DNA from: Candidatus Altimarinota bacterium
GTDB lineage: Bacteria; Patescibacteriota; Gracilibacteria; BD1-5; UBA2023
NCBI GenBank assembly: GCA_023260135.1
Contig: JALQWG010000006.1
Coordinates: forward strand, 18,466-82,465
Direction of reading: 5' to 3'
Length of the DNA stretch: 64,000 nucleotides
The position numbers and the translations under genes were made by a program. A model generated the notes under the pieces. That model made no database searches, had not been told where the DNA came from, and saw only the letters and a list, made by a program, of their open reading frames with translations. Below, piece after piece: positions 30,748 to 41,245 of this stretch (its first letter is position 1; every line of letters begins with the position of its first letter).

Positions 30748-31080
30748 TTATAAGAGTTTATATTCCCTGAGAGCATCAGTCCAGAGGTATTTTTTGTTTT
30801 TTTGTATAGTTTTTCTGATAATCTGCATCATCTTGGTTTGGTCTATGATGCCTCTATCGAACATACTTTGAAATACTTCTGTATCTTTTTTTGAGAGTGG
30901 AACGATTGGGACATCCGAGAGATCATGACAACCATATCCATCGAACGAGATACGAACGAGTCGGATATGACTATCCTGATTATCAAAATCTAGAAACACG
31001 GAACCAAGAGCATATGTGAGATGATAATCTGCTCGGCGTGTATCTGGCATCGATGTCCACTCGAATGTATGTTCTATCAT
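30748..31080 (-). CDS. Unknown protein next to glutaredoxin
   Basis: A 110-residue soluble protein starting at ATG 23 bases after the glutaredoxin stop. A longer frame runs upstream but would overlap the glutaredoxin coding region, so the shorter start is preferred. It contains a strand-rich first half (HLTYALGSVFLDF, RLVRISFDGYG) and a helical second half. No TGA occurs. No family recognised. Confidence 0.55.
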   Translation of the reverse strand: MIEHTFEWTSMPDTRRADYHLTYALGSVFLDFDNQDSHIRLVRISFDGYGCHDLSDVPIVPLSKKDTEVFQSMFDRGIIDQTKMMQIIRKTIQKNKKYLWTDALREYKLL

Positions 31081-31103
31081 ACGAGAAGTATAGCTATATT
31101 TTC

Positions 31104-31355
31104 CTAGAGTCCAAGTTTTGATATGAGTTTCCCTTCGCTGTGGAGGCTTGCTATATCTGAGTATCCACCGAGACACTCTTCACCGAGAAATATCTGTGGG
31201 ACAGTTCGCATACCTGACTTCTGAACTATCTTCATAAGTGTATCTTGGTCATGAGTGACGTCGACTTCCTCATATGTAGCACCGAGAGAAGTGAGGAGAT
31301 TTTTTGCCATGACGCAGTATGGACAGTAGTCCTTGGTGTAGAGAGTGAGAGACAT
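31104..31355 (-). CDS. Glutaredoxin
   Basis: An 83-residue single-domain glutaredoxin with active site CPYC (LYTKDYCPYCVMAKNLL), the cis-Pro motif RTVPQIFLG and GGYSDI. It would reduce disulfides or glutathione mixed disulfides. All features of a classical dithiol glutaredoxin are present. First gene of a short reverse unit with the 30748 gene. Confidence 0.95.
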   Translation of the reverse strand: MSLTLYTKDYCPYCVMAKNLLTSLGATYEEVDVTHDQDTLMKIVQKSGMRTVPQIFLGEECLGGYSDIASLHSEGKLISKLGL

Positions 31356-31485
31356 AATAGATAAAAACTAATAACTAAAAAATAAAAGATAAAAGATAAG
31401 AAATAAAGACATAGGCATAGTGCATAGAATGGAATTAATATCTTTTTGTTCAATTCTATGTCTATGCACTTATACCATGCCTGAA

Positions 31486-31833
31486 CTAAAACAATCCAAA
31501 CAATTTCTTAACCTCTTCGCGGACGACGTGTTCTGGAAATTCGTTCTCGAACTCATTCATCCCGCCGTCGAGATTGTATCCATGAATACCCTCGCGTTCT
31601 GCGAACATAGTCGCCTGAGCTGAGCGTCCACCAGACCGACAGATGAAGATGATTTTCTTGCTCTTATCGAGTTCGTTCATGCGCATCGGGAGGATGTGTA
31701 GTGGGATATTACGCGCAGTTGGTATGCGTAACTCCTTGAACTCACCAGTTCCACGGACATCGATGAGGTCGATAGTATCTGGAGCTGTGTCGATGAGTTT
31801 TTTGAGTTCTTTTGGAGAGATAGAGGAGATCAT
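31486..31833 (-). CDS. Rhodanese-like single-domain protein
   Basis: A 115-residue rhodanese domain: LIDVRGTGEFKELRIPTA followed by the active-site loop CRSGGRSA with the catalytic Cys. It would carry a persulfide or transfer sulfane sulfur. Near a glutaredoxin and an ArsR-like regulator, it may belong to a small thiol/sulfur stress group. No TGA in frame. Confidence 0.92.
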   Translation of the reverse strand: MISSISPKELKKLIDTAPDTIDLIDVRGTGEFKELRIPTARNIPLHILPMRMNELDKSKKIIFICRSGGRSAQATMFAEREGIHGYNLDGGMNEFENEFPEHVVREEVKKLFGLF

Positions 31834-31902
31834 AAGCTATGTAAAATTGACAAAATAAAATTATGTATATTATATGTATATATTTTATAATAAAAGTTCT
31901 TT

Positions 31903-32148
31903 ATGCATAATCCACTTAGTATAACAAATAATTTCTGAGAAAAAATAGAGGGTTTGGATTATATTTGATATTACACAATTGCAGCTATTCTAGCAAGGGC
32001 TGATTTATTTGGTGATGATTCTGCAGGAACTATAGAAGAATATGCTGATAGATATATGCAGGAGTTACGCAAGTATCCTAAGGATGTTGTTATAGCTACT
32101 AGAGATCTCATCTCTAATCTCGTACTTGGTGTAAATCATCAAAATTAG
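31903..32148 (+). CDS. Unknown small protein
   Basis: An 81-residue ORF with two TGA glycines and AT-rich codons. It is mostly helical (a stretch near AAILARADLFG and one near DVVIATRDLISNLV). Its TAG is immediately followed by the stop of the converging ArsR-like gene. No family recognised. Confidence 0.5.
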
Positions 32149-32436
32149 TTATTTACAAAATATACGTTGTATCTCGTTCATGAGAGCGAGGACACGAGGA
32201 TCTGCGATAGAGTAGGAGACGAATTGTCACTGCTTCTCTGCATGGAGCATACCATCCTCTCGCATGGCGGCGAGGAATTGTGAGAGCTGAGACTGACTCA
32301 CATTGCATGACTTCTCAAGTTCTCAGACGGTCTTGGCACCATCACGGAGCTTGCAGAGGAGGAGGAATCTCTTGGGATGAGCGAGGAACTTCAGGAGTTC
32401 TGCGACTTCCTCGGATTTTTTTTCGATGTCTTTCAT
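32149..32436 (-). CDS. ArsR-family helix-turn-helix regulator
   Basis: A 95-residue winged-helix protein. The pattern LLKFLAHPKRFLLLCKLRDG, then GELEKSCNVSQSQLSQFLAAM and a wing LHAEKQGQFVSYSIAD is typical of ArsR/SmtB repressors, including the sulfur-responsive BigR/SqrR type that regulates rhodanese genes. The single Cys residues at about 28 and 44 could be sensing sites. Two TGA glycines. Likely targets are the nearby rhodanese and redox genes, which is an inference. Confidence 0.88.
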
Positions 32437-32466
32437 AGTGAGTGGATGATTATATGCTTTTTGTAT

Positions 32467-32542
32467 CCGTCATTTTCGAGCTTCTGTAGTCGGAAATCTG
32501 TTCGTTTTTTAGATTTCCTGCTATGGAAAGAAGGAATGACGA
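32467..32542 (+). repeat. Palindromic repeat (related family), intergenic copy
   Basis: CCGTCATTTTCGAGCTTCTG at the left and AAGAAGGAATGACGACG at the right, with GGAAATCT / AGATTTCC inner arms. It lies between the ArsR-like gene and the efflux adaptor gene. Confidence 0.7.
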
Positions 32543-32586
32543 CGATGTAATCATATTATGTATTCATAATATGAAGTCAACAGTTT

Positions 32587-34341
32587 TTATTCTCCAGAAA
32601 CTGTTTTCTTCTTCGTGAGAATCTGTCAGTCGTACATGTTTTCTTTTCACTCGGTTATGATAGTTGCACCATCATGGACTCAGAGTATCTCGGCGAAGCT
32701 CAGATCTGAGGCGAGGACTTCTACGAGTTGGAATCTGATTGTATCACCTTCGAGTATGTATAATCCTGGAGGACCATATCGGGTGATGAGTGAGTTCACT
32801 GGCACTATCGTACCATTGTTGTGTGGGGATTTTTTGCGTGAGAGCTTGATAATCATGCGCTCTCCTATCACGCTCTGAGAGTTCGTGAGAGTTATCTCTA
32901 TGTAGTTTTTGTTGTGTATTGGGTCACGTTCCTTCTGGAGGAGTGATATGGTGCCTGTGAGAGTTATATCTTTGACTGGATTCTCTATCTCGATAGTATC
33001 TCATACCTGGTACTCGTAGAGATTATTGTCGATATATGCCTTGAGCATACTCTTGTCTTCACTCGTCATCCTGAGAAGCGGGATGCCCTGTCAGATGATG
33101 GTTCCGACATTCATATATTTCTCGAGTATGATACCATCGTATGGAGCACGGATGATATCTGATTCATTCGCGTCACGTGCGAGGAACTCATTCATCTTGG
33201 TCTCTGCGAGCTTGGTTCCGATCTCTGACTTTTTTGCTTGGATTTCGATGATATTCACACTGAGTTCTCGGAGTTTTGTCTTTTTCTCAGCGAGAAGGAT
33301 ATCTTTATTTTTTTTCGCATTCTCTACCTGGATACGCAGACTCTCGAGTGAGAGTTCCTGTGTACTCTCTGATCCACTCGATGTGACGAGAAGTGGTGTA
33401 ACTCCTGACTTCCACGAGACGAATATTCACTCTATCTCTGAGGTGTTCGACTTAAATTCATTAAAAGCTTGTGTCCATCAGTTTCTGAGTTCGAGTGTGA
33501 GTCAGTTTGAGAGGACAGAATTCTCGAGCATGAATACCATCTTTTCATGATACGTTCTGAGGCTCGCGTACGCATTTTCGAGGATTTTTATGTATTCTTT
33601 TGCATTTTCTGAAGTGATAACTACTTTTTTATCCTTGATACCCCTGAGTTCACCGATAGATTCATAGAGTTTTCACCATGCATTTTCTGCATCAACTCTA
33701 GATGATCCAGCGCGTGTACCGAGGTAGTCTTCCCAGCTATCATTTGTATATTCAAAATTCGAAGTAATACCAAGTATCTTGTCTCACTCATGGAGCGATG
33801 CATTCGCGAGGTTAATAATATTGTTGAGCTGGAGTGTATAGTTCTGATCGAGATTTTCTATATTGTCGGTGAGGTCTTTTTCATTTTTGAGGAGTTCGTT
33901 TTCGAGTTGTTTGATACCATTCTCAGCTTGGGCGATACGCTCATCGTAGAGTTTTTCTATCGATTGCTTCATGAGCTCGGTCTGTGCACGCATATCCTCT
34001 GTATCTGCTTGTATCGATACGAGTCATCCAGCAACCTGTGAGAGTCACTCGACCATGATATCAGATTCATTGTTCCCGAGGCGTGCGAGGATCTGTCATT
34101 TCTTGACACTGTCACCTGGGTGGACGAGTATCTCAGTGATACGGCCACCGTTCTTGAATGCGAGATCACTCGTGATGCCTCACTCGACTGATGCGATGAT
34201 GCTATCTCGGAGGGTGATAGTTCCAGCCTGTGTAGTAAAAATCCCATACGAGAACTCTCTCGGTGCAACTTCATCATCCCCACAGGAGGAGAGGATGAGT
34301 GGCAGGGAAGTGATGAATATGAGGGGAAGTATTTTTTTCAT
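32587..34341 (-). CDS. RND efflux membrane fusion protein (HlyD/AcrA family) lipoprotein
   Basis: A 584-residue lipoprotein (lipobox LILSSC) with the adaptor architecture: a first lipoyl half (KNGGRITEILVHPGDSVKKG), a very long coiled-coil hairpin (residues about 100-380), a second lipoyl half (RAPYDGIILEKYMNVGTIIG) and beta-barrel parts. It connects the inner-membrane pump to the outside. The hairpin is longer than in AcrA, which ends near 400 residues. It starts 19 bases after the RND pump stop. About ten TGA glycines. Confidence 0.88.
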
Positions 34342-34360
34342 AGAGGAAAAATAGAATATA

Positions 34361-37300
34361 TTAGTGAATGTGGAGTTCTCGCTCGTGCTCGACGATATGT
34401 GTGAGTTGATTGTCTCGGACTGTATCCTCGACGTGATACTTGCGTAGGTATGAGTAGTAGAAAATCGGGATAAAATAGAGTGTGAGCACCGCAGAGGCTG
34501 AGAGTCAGGAGATGATAGACCATGCGAGTCCACTCCAGACAGGGTCACTCGTGATGATAAAAGATCCAGCAACCGCAGCGACTGATGTGAGCATCACGGG
34601 AACGAATCTTTTTTTGCTTCACTCGATCACTGCATACTCGAGCGACTTACCTTCGTCAATCAGCTGATTGATATAGTCGATGAGTATGAGGGCATTCCCC
34701 ACCACGATACCACCGAGTGCTATAGCACCGATCATCGCTGTCGCAGTGAAGTATGTACCATTCATGAGGTAGAGTATTGAAAACCCTGGAAATATCCCGA
34801 AGAATGAGAGGAGGAATGTCGTCATCACGATACCACCGACCGAGAAGCTCCCGAACTGTGTCACGATGATAAAATATATCACAAAGAGTGAGAATATCAT
34901 GGCTACTCCGAGGTCACGGAATGTATCCATCGTCAGTTCCCATTCGCCTCACCAGACGAGTTCATATGTATGTCCATCCTCGCCACGGAAAGTCATACCA
35001 TATGGTCATGAAGATATCTTCTTGTATCCGAGTTCTCTGAATTCCTCTTCATCGAGCTCACCATAGAGTCGGATAACAGGATAGACAACAGAGTTATCTC
35101 CCATCTCTCCATAGATGTGGATTGTCTCCTCACGCTCGTCTGTGTAGATATCATGACTCTGGAACTCTGTATCGATATCCGCGATATCTGTGAGGGATAT
35201 CTTCTTCCCGAGAGGACTCATGAAGTAGAGAGATCTCACTGCTGCGAGATTGTTTTTGTCTTCGCGTCTCACTCAGACACGTATCTCTGATGCTCCGTAT
35301 TTTTCTCCATCATCACGAGCAATCGATACACGTGTATCTCCATAAAAAAGTCCAAGTGTCTGCATCACCTGTGTCGCACTCACTCCTGTCTCGAGGAGTC
35401 TATCATGCCTGAGTGTGATACGCAGACTCGCGGCTGTCGTCGAGTATGAGTTCGTGAGATCGACTATGTCTTCTTCTGATGCCATGATACGAACTCTTGA
35501 CTCTACACGTTCTGCGAATTGTACGAGACTCATATGTGGAGTCCCGACATCACCCTGTATCTTGATATGAAAAGTTGCCTGTGTCGGAGGTCCTGGAGGA
35601 TCTTCGAGGAGTCGAATCTTGATATCTGGATATCGCTCTCGGAGCATGTTCTCGAGGAGTGGGCGTACGGCGATCACCCATGATTCTGACTTCATCTCTC
35701 GGTCTGCAGCATGATGGAGATTGATACGCATACTGATCTGATGTTCCATGAGACGATTGTTCCCACCACGGAACAGATTGGCAAAGTCGGCTGGTAGTCT
35801 ATCTCCGATAGAGGTATTTACATTTTCGACGATTCTGAGTTCTCTAGGAAGTATGCGTTCGAGATGAGCCTCACCTGAGACGGTTCATTCGACTTTTTTG
35901 TATCCGACGAGAAAACTCTCCGCAGCATGCGCTATCTCTGTAGTTTTCTCTATACTGGTATTGCGTGGTGCATCGATCCAGAGGTATACTTGGTCCTTGT
36001 CTGCCTTGGGGAGCATGCGTGCCTTGAATACATCGAGCATGATAGGTACCACGAGGATGATGATGAGTGATATCCAGAATCCGCGCTTGAGCCAACTGCG
36101 CATATGTTCGGTTTTGGACTCTCTCGTGATGAATACCTGGAGTTTCTGTCCGTACCATCGGAGGAATCCTCACTCCTTATGATCGTGATTGTGTGTTGCT
36201 CCAGCCTTATGGAGAAAACTTGCAAGAAAAGGATTGATACTGAACGCAACAACGAGGGATGCTGTGAGAGCAATAGATGCAAATATAGGAATTGGCTTCA
36301 TATAGTCACCCATCATTCCCGTCACCGCGAACATCGCGACGAATGATATGATACGAGTGATCGTCGAGAGGACGATGCTGACTCCTACCTCGCGAACAGA
36401 GTCAAGTATTGCTTCGAATTTACTCTTGCCAGTACGTGGCATCATCGCGAGATGACGAGCATTGTTCTCGACCATCACGATAGAGTCATCGACGAGGATA
36501 CCGAGTGAGAGTATGAGTGCGAAGAGTGTGATACGATTGATATCGAGACCGAGGATAAGTGCCACGATAAAAACGATTCCAAGTACCATCGGAATACAGA
36601 ATGCCGCGTTGATCGCATCTCGTACCCCGAGGAATATGATGAGGATAACGAGTACTATCGCGATAGAGACGAAGAGGTGGAGCATGAGTTCATTGGTCGC
36701 ATGTTTCGCTGTCTCTCACTCGTCCTGGATAGTGATGATAGATATATTCTTCGGGAGAGTTTTTATTGCTTCCTGGATGACCTCATGGACTTGCTCCACT
36801 ACATGAACTGAGTTGGTTCACTTGAGTTTCGCTACTCCGAGGAATACGGCATCTGATGATAGTTCAGGACTCACATAGTCATATACCTCAGTGATGTCAC
36901 GCGGTCATGATGATATAGTAGCTATATCCTGGAGATAGACTCGCTTGTCACCACTCGCGATGATAGGGAAGTTCCTGAGTTGCTCGAGTGTATCTGTATC
37001 GTGTCCGAGGTAGAGTGCATATCGAGTACTCTCATCAGATATCTCACCCATCATATACTCTCAAAAGCTCTCCCTGAGTCGTCCCACTACTGTGAGGATA
37101 TCGAGTCCGAAGTCTTCTATACGTTCAGGATTGAGTTCGATGGAGATATCATTGGAGTATCCACCGACGATATCGATCACTGTTGTTCACTCGACGGATT
37201 TTATTTTTTCACGGAGATTTTTTGCGATATTCTGGAGGTATTGTCCGCGTTCTTTTTCACTGAGCATATCTGTACTTCCAGAGAATACTATGGCATAGGT

Positions 37301-37723
37301 GACCTGTGGGAGATCCTCAGGATCGATAGATCTGATGGCAACATCCTCGATATTGTATGGTCTGAGATCATAGTTGGCGTACATCTTGTCGTAGAGTCGG
37401 GTTTTTGCATCTTCCTGATCGATGCCGACCTCGAATGCAACCATTACACTCACATATCCATCAGTGGCATACCCATAGATAGTATCCACTCCGACGAGTT
37501 CGCGAACCTTGTTTTCGATAGATTTTATCACGTATTCGTGTCACTCCGAGGCAGTATACCCATGCGCAGGCACCTCGATGAGAAAAGCTGGAGCAATAAT
37601 CGATGGATTGTATTGCTTCGGGAGGAGGATATACGCGAGGAATCCAAAAAGTGAGATAATGAGGATGAGAATCCAAGTTATCTTTTCATTTTTGAGGAAG
37701 AATTCTGTAAAACGAACAATCAT
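34361..37723 (-). CDS. RND-family efflux transporter (AcrB/HAE1-like)
   Basis: A 1120-residue pump of usual RND length with twelve membrane segments expected: one near residue 20, a block at about 340-520, one near 560 and a block at about 930-1090. Proton-relay and family motifs are visible, such as ILSLGILVDDSIVMVENNARH with the conserved Asp pair, and GGIVVGNALILIDYINQLI in the second half. About ten TGA glycines. It would export lipids, drugs or other compounds with the adaptor downstream. No outer-membrane channel gene is present. It is preceded by twin operator-like palindromes. Confidence 0.92.
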
Positions 37724-37726
37724 AGA

Positions 37727-37746
37727 ATATTATAAAAATGTAATAT
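37727..37746. promoter_or_regulatory. Operator-like palindrome, copy 1
   Basis: The 20-mer ATATTATAAAAATGTAATAT has arms ATATTA / TAATAT. It lies 4 bases upstream of the RND pump start codon. An identical copy lies 27 bases away. Confidence 0.55.
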
Positions 37747-37753
37747 GAAATAG

Positions 37754-37773
37754 ATATTATAAAAATGTAATAT
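37754..37773. promoter_or_regulatory. Operator-like palindrome, copy 2, with reverse promoter
   Basis: Exact second copy of the 20-mer. On the minus strand it overlaps a promoter-like arrangement, TTGACA followed after 14-16 bases by TATAAT/TAATAT, pointing to the RND pump gene. A regulator bound here would block that promoter. Confidence 0.55.
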
Positions 37774-37936
37774 AATGTCAAAAGTTTTTTCATGATTTTT
37801 GCAAGAGAATTTGTATTATTATTTTGCACGTGAACAAAAATATGATAGACTTCATTCGTTCTATCAAAAACACGTACCTGTAGAGGTATTATTTTTATAA
37901 AAATTCAACCTAAATACTCATAACTCAATACTTCCC

Positions 37937-39103
37937 ATGAAGCTGTTCAATATCACAGATATATTCGATAATGTCATCACTATGAGTCCGGATACACTCG
38001 AGGCACTCCATGATGAACTCCGCAAAACCTACAAAAAACTCCGCAAAGATCTCGATGTCGACAATCTCCGAGTCCTCAAAAACCGAATGACGACTATCAT
38101 CGAGGGAAACTCCCGTAAGCTCGGACACAAGGAACTCCATAAGCTCCACAAACTCCAAACCCTCCTCACAGAAATCGGTGAGACAATTGTTGAGATAGAG
38201 GAGATACAGAAAAATGCGATCGAACTCGTCGATCTCGAAGAAAAATTCGACAAAAAATATAAAGCACTCAAAAAGCTCCCAAAATCTAAAAAAAATACAC
38301 ACGTACTCATCGCGATGAAAAAAGCTGAGATATCCTACGAAGAGGAGATGCTCACACTCCAGCTCGAACTCGTAAAACTCCAACGATATATCCAGGAGTC
38401 AGGAAAAAAAGTCCTCATCATATTCGAAGGACGTGATGCAGCAGGGAAGGGGGGGAATATCAAACGATTTACCGAGAATCTCAATCCTCGTAATGCTAAG
38501 GTGGTTGCCCTCATGAAGCCATCTGATGTAGAAAAATGACAATGGTACTTTCAGAGATATATTGCTCACCTTCCGAATGCTGGAGAGATGGTATTCTTCG
38601 ACCGTAGTTGGTACAATCGTGCAGGTGTTGAGCCTGTTATGGGATTCGTTGGGAAAAAGGACTATGAAAAATTCATGAATGATGTTCCAGAACTCGAGAA
38701 GATGCTCGTGCGTTCATGAACGAAGATCATCAAGTTCTACTTCTCAGTATCCAAGGAAGTCCAGGCTGCCCGATTCCATGAGCGACGCACCAACCCACTC
38801 AAGCAGTATAAGCTCTCACCTATAGACCAGTTCTCTCAGAAACTCTGGGATAGATATACGATGGCTGAGTATGAGAACTTCTCGCGCACACATACCGATC
38901 ATGCCCCATGGACTATCATCAACAGTGATGACAAGGAAGCATCTCGTATCAATGCTATCAAGTACCTCCTCAATCAGTTTGATTATCCAGATAAGATCTC
39001 TCGAGACAAGCTCGAACTCGATGACCGTATCGTCTATACTGGTCGTGAGAAGGTCAGAAAACTCGAAAAAGAAGTCGATAAGACGAAGAGTCTCTTCGAA
39101 TAA
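37937..39103 (+). CDS. ppk2: Polyphosphate kinase 2 (PPK2) with long N-terminal helical domain
   Basis: A 388-residue protein. Residues about 1-150 form a Lys/Glu/Leu-rich helical domain. The PPK2 domain follows with Walker [17 protein letters not shown], Walker B-like [18 protein letters not shown] and the lid residues [18 protein letters not shown]2 enzymes phosphorylate nucleotides from polyphosphate, a way to make ATP or GTP without respiration, useful in a cell with little metabolism. The first 150 residues are not part of the minimal PPK2 domain of about 230-300 residues. Two TGA glycines. Confidence 0.92.
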
Positions 39104-39119
39104 ATCATTGACTTAATTG

Positions 39120-39156
39120 AAAATTACATAGTATTATATGACTATGTAATTTTTTT
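39120..39156 (+). terminator. Hairpin with T run directly before the next start codon
   Basis: AAATTACATAGT / ACTATGTAATTT stem followed by T run that ends in the ATG of the 39157 gene, the same arrangement as at 14633-14664. Confidence 0.75.
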
Positions 39157-39675
39157 ATGGAAAATAAAACACCAACACCTATGGAGCTGAGTTGAATGAC
39201 GGATGAAGAACTGGAAGCTACAGGATTCAAGAGATCTACATGAAAACACTGAGCAATTAGTATCAAGAGAGTTCAATCAGTCACTCGGGCTGTTGCAGAG
39301 ATTCAAGAATTATATCCAGAATCCCTTATCGAGGAGGCTATATTCCCACCAAACCCAAAAGCAAATGATTTTTCACTTTTTGCTGGATATTTTCTCGAAC
39401 AGGTATTGGGGCAATATATACCTCGTATCCAATCATCAGGATTACTCAGAGATACTGAGATAGAGTGAATTATAGAGATTCTCGAATATTATAACTACCT
39501 CAGAATCAGGGATTATCTAGGAACACTCTGATTCCTCAATCCAGATGATAAACTCTCGATGAAAAACTCTCAACTTGCAGAGAAAATAGACCTCGATGAT
39601 AGAATTAAGATCATTAGTGATGTTGTGGGTCGACTTAAAAGTCAACTTGAATCATGGCAACAACCTCAAGGATAG
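39157..39675 (+). CDS. Unknown 172-residue protein
   Basis: An ORF with five TGA glycines starting on the T run of the upstream hairpin. The N-terminus is polar, and the middle and end are helical (FAGYFLEQVLGQYI, IEIIEILEYYNYLRIRDYL in pattern). It has AT-rich codons. A Gln-rich tail ends the protein. No family recognised. Confidence 0.55.
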
Positions 39676-39676
39676 A

Positions 39677-39703
39677 AAAAATCCCCTAATCTTAGGTTTT
39701 TTT
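39677..39703. terminator. Intrinsic terminator between 39157 gene and BaiN-like gene
   Basis: CCTAA / TTAGG short stem with A run before and seven T after. The BaiN-like stop codon lies in the T run. Confidence 0.65.
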
Positions 39704-41126
39704 ATATCTTACTTGCTATATCTCGTCCCGCTGTATATCCACTCGACCAGCATATCTGGAGGGAGAATCCTCATGTATATCAGTCGACATTGAGGACTTC
39801 ACCTGCGAAGTAGAGGTCTTTTGATATCTTTGACTCCATTGTCTCAGCATCGAGCTCAGTTGTCTCAACTCACCCAGCCGTCACGAACTCATCTCCTGGT
39901 CTTCTCTCAATGAGTGTGACAGGGAATCAGTTTCCGAGGAATTCTGCTATACGGAGCCTATCTGATTTACTCACTCATGATACATAGGTCTCAGATATAT
40001 GAGAGAAAAACTCAGACACGAATCCATCAACGAATCTACGTGGGAGCTTCTCTGAGAGTATTGTACTAATAGTTTTCTTGGGATGGAGGGTGAATTGTTC
40101 TACAAGAAAACTATCCCACATCTTCTCAGCCATATCCACGAGAGGAGAGAGGTATATTTGCTTTGGAGTGTTTTTATCGAGCCTATCCCAGGCAATACGC
40201 GATGAGTACATGAATGCCAGTGGACCAGAGAGTCCGAAGTGTGTGAGGAGTATAGGTCAACTGAGTTCTCAGATTCTCGCATGTTCGAATGCGAGCCCAG
40301 AGAGCGTATGTATCCATGAATCATTCGTGAGAAAACTCGAAAGTGATGGTCAGAGTGTTGTTACCGTGTGTCCAAGCGCACGAGCGAAGGCATACCCATC
40401 ACCCGTAGAACCCGTGTGACTATAGGCATTGCCACCTGTAGTGATGACGAGTATATCTGCTTGGTATGTTCATTTCGGTGTGGTGATAGTATATTTGTTG
40501 GGTTCATTTTTTTTGAGCTCATCTTGTTCCTGTCATTTCGAGTGCAACGATAGTGGAACCGAGAAATCTTGCTGGTCTGCTTGTTTTAGATGAGCAGGAT
40601 CTCTCGTCGTTACCACAGAGACAGGTAACTCTGTCGAGATGACAGAATCTACTCATTCCCCATAATGTATACTTATCTTGTCGCGATACTTTGCAAATAC
40701 TCATTCGAATGCATCGACAACATCATTTCCGTCATCAGATATAGGAAATACTCGCATATCTGCCTGAGTCTTGAGTGGTACACCATGAGATTCGAACCAC
40801 TCATAGGTCTTTGATGGAGAGAACTTGCCCATTGCTTTGCGGATGAACTCCCAACCCCGAGTATACTTGGTTGCCAGTATTTTTTTATCCGTGATACTCG
40901 TCGTCACATTGCACCTACCACCTCAGGAGATGATGATCTTGTTCCCTGGGGTTTTATTCTTTTCAAAAAGATGGATATGAAATCCCTCCCCTGATAGGGG
41001 AGGTTGGGTGGGGTACCCCCTCTGACTCCCCCTAGAAGAGGGAGAATCAGGCACTGTGTTTTCGAGTATTGTTGCAGCTGTCATGAGCCCTGCAGCACCC
41101 GCACCGATGATAGCAATTGTTTTCAT
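39702..41126 (-). CDS. BaiN/HI0933-type FAD flavoprotein with two inserted repeats
   Basis: A 474-residue flavoprotein beginning [18 protein letters not shown] (FAD-binding GxGxxG). Further family motifs are [30 protein letters not shown] and the C-terminal [20 protein letters not shown]. Relatives are NAD(P)/FAD oxidoreductases, one of which reduces bile acids. The protein is longer than the usual ~400 residues because two repeats lie in frame: one near residues 26-50 ([20 protein letters not shown]) between the first strand and the acidic strand, and one near residues 160-200. Several TGA glycines. Confidence 0.88.
40530..40646 (+). repeat. Palindromic repeat (family A2) inserted in frame in the BaiN-like gene
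   Basis: Left arm CTGTCATTTCGAGTGCAACG, right end CTGTCGAGATGACAG. The first 42 bases match the U32 copy at 25772-25813 at about 36 positions. It is translated on the minus strand as a polar segment including [18 protein letters not shown]. Confidence 0.85.
40976..41051 (+). repeat. Palindromic repeat (family B) inserted in frame in the BaiN-like gene
   Basis: GC-rich inverted repeat with CCCTCCCCTGATAGGGGAGG at one end and CTCCCCCTAGAAGAGGGAG at the other. On the minus strand it encodes [18 protein letters not shown] in frame. Confidence 0.85.
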
Positions 41127-41245
41127 ATCTGGATACTATCCAAAAAGGAGAGAATGTAAATATTGTGCAAAGGAATGGTGAATTATTTGCAGACGTTAGG
41201 AAAATATGTTATCATTCTCTCGCTTTATCTATTAAATATTTTCAC

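Noticed and set aside
31081..31176. Upstream extension of the 30748 gene
   Set aside because: The extension overlaps the glutaredoxin coding end, whose frame is clearly real; the ATG at 31080 gives a normal gap.
31395..31475. Imperfect palindrome between the glutaredoxin and rhodanese genes
   Set aside because: The arms match only partly and no other copy was seen; it may be a terminator-like structure, but the support is too weak.
41117..41245. Upstream in-frame start of the secreted repeat protein
   Set aside because: It would bury the signal peptide behind 43 residues.
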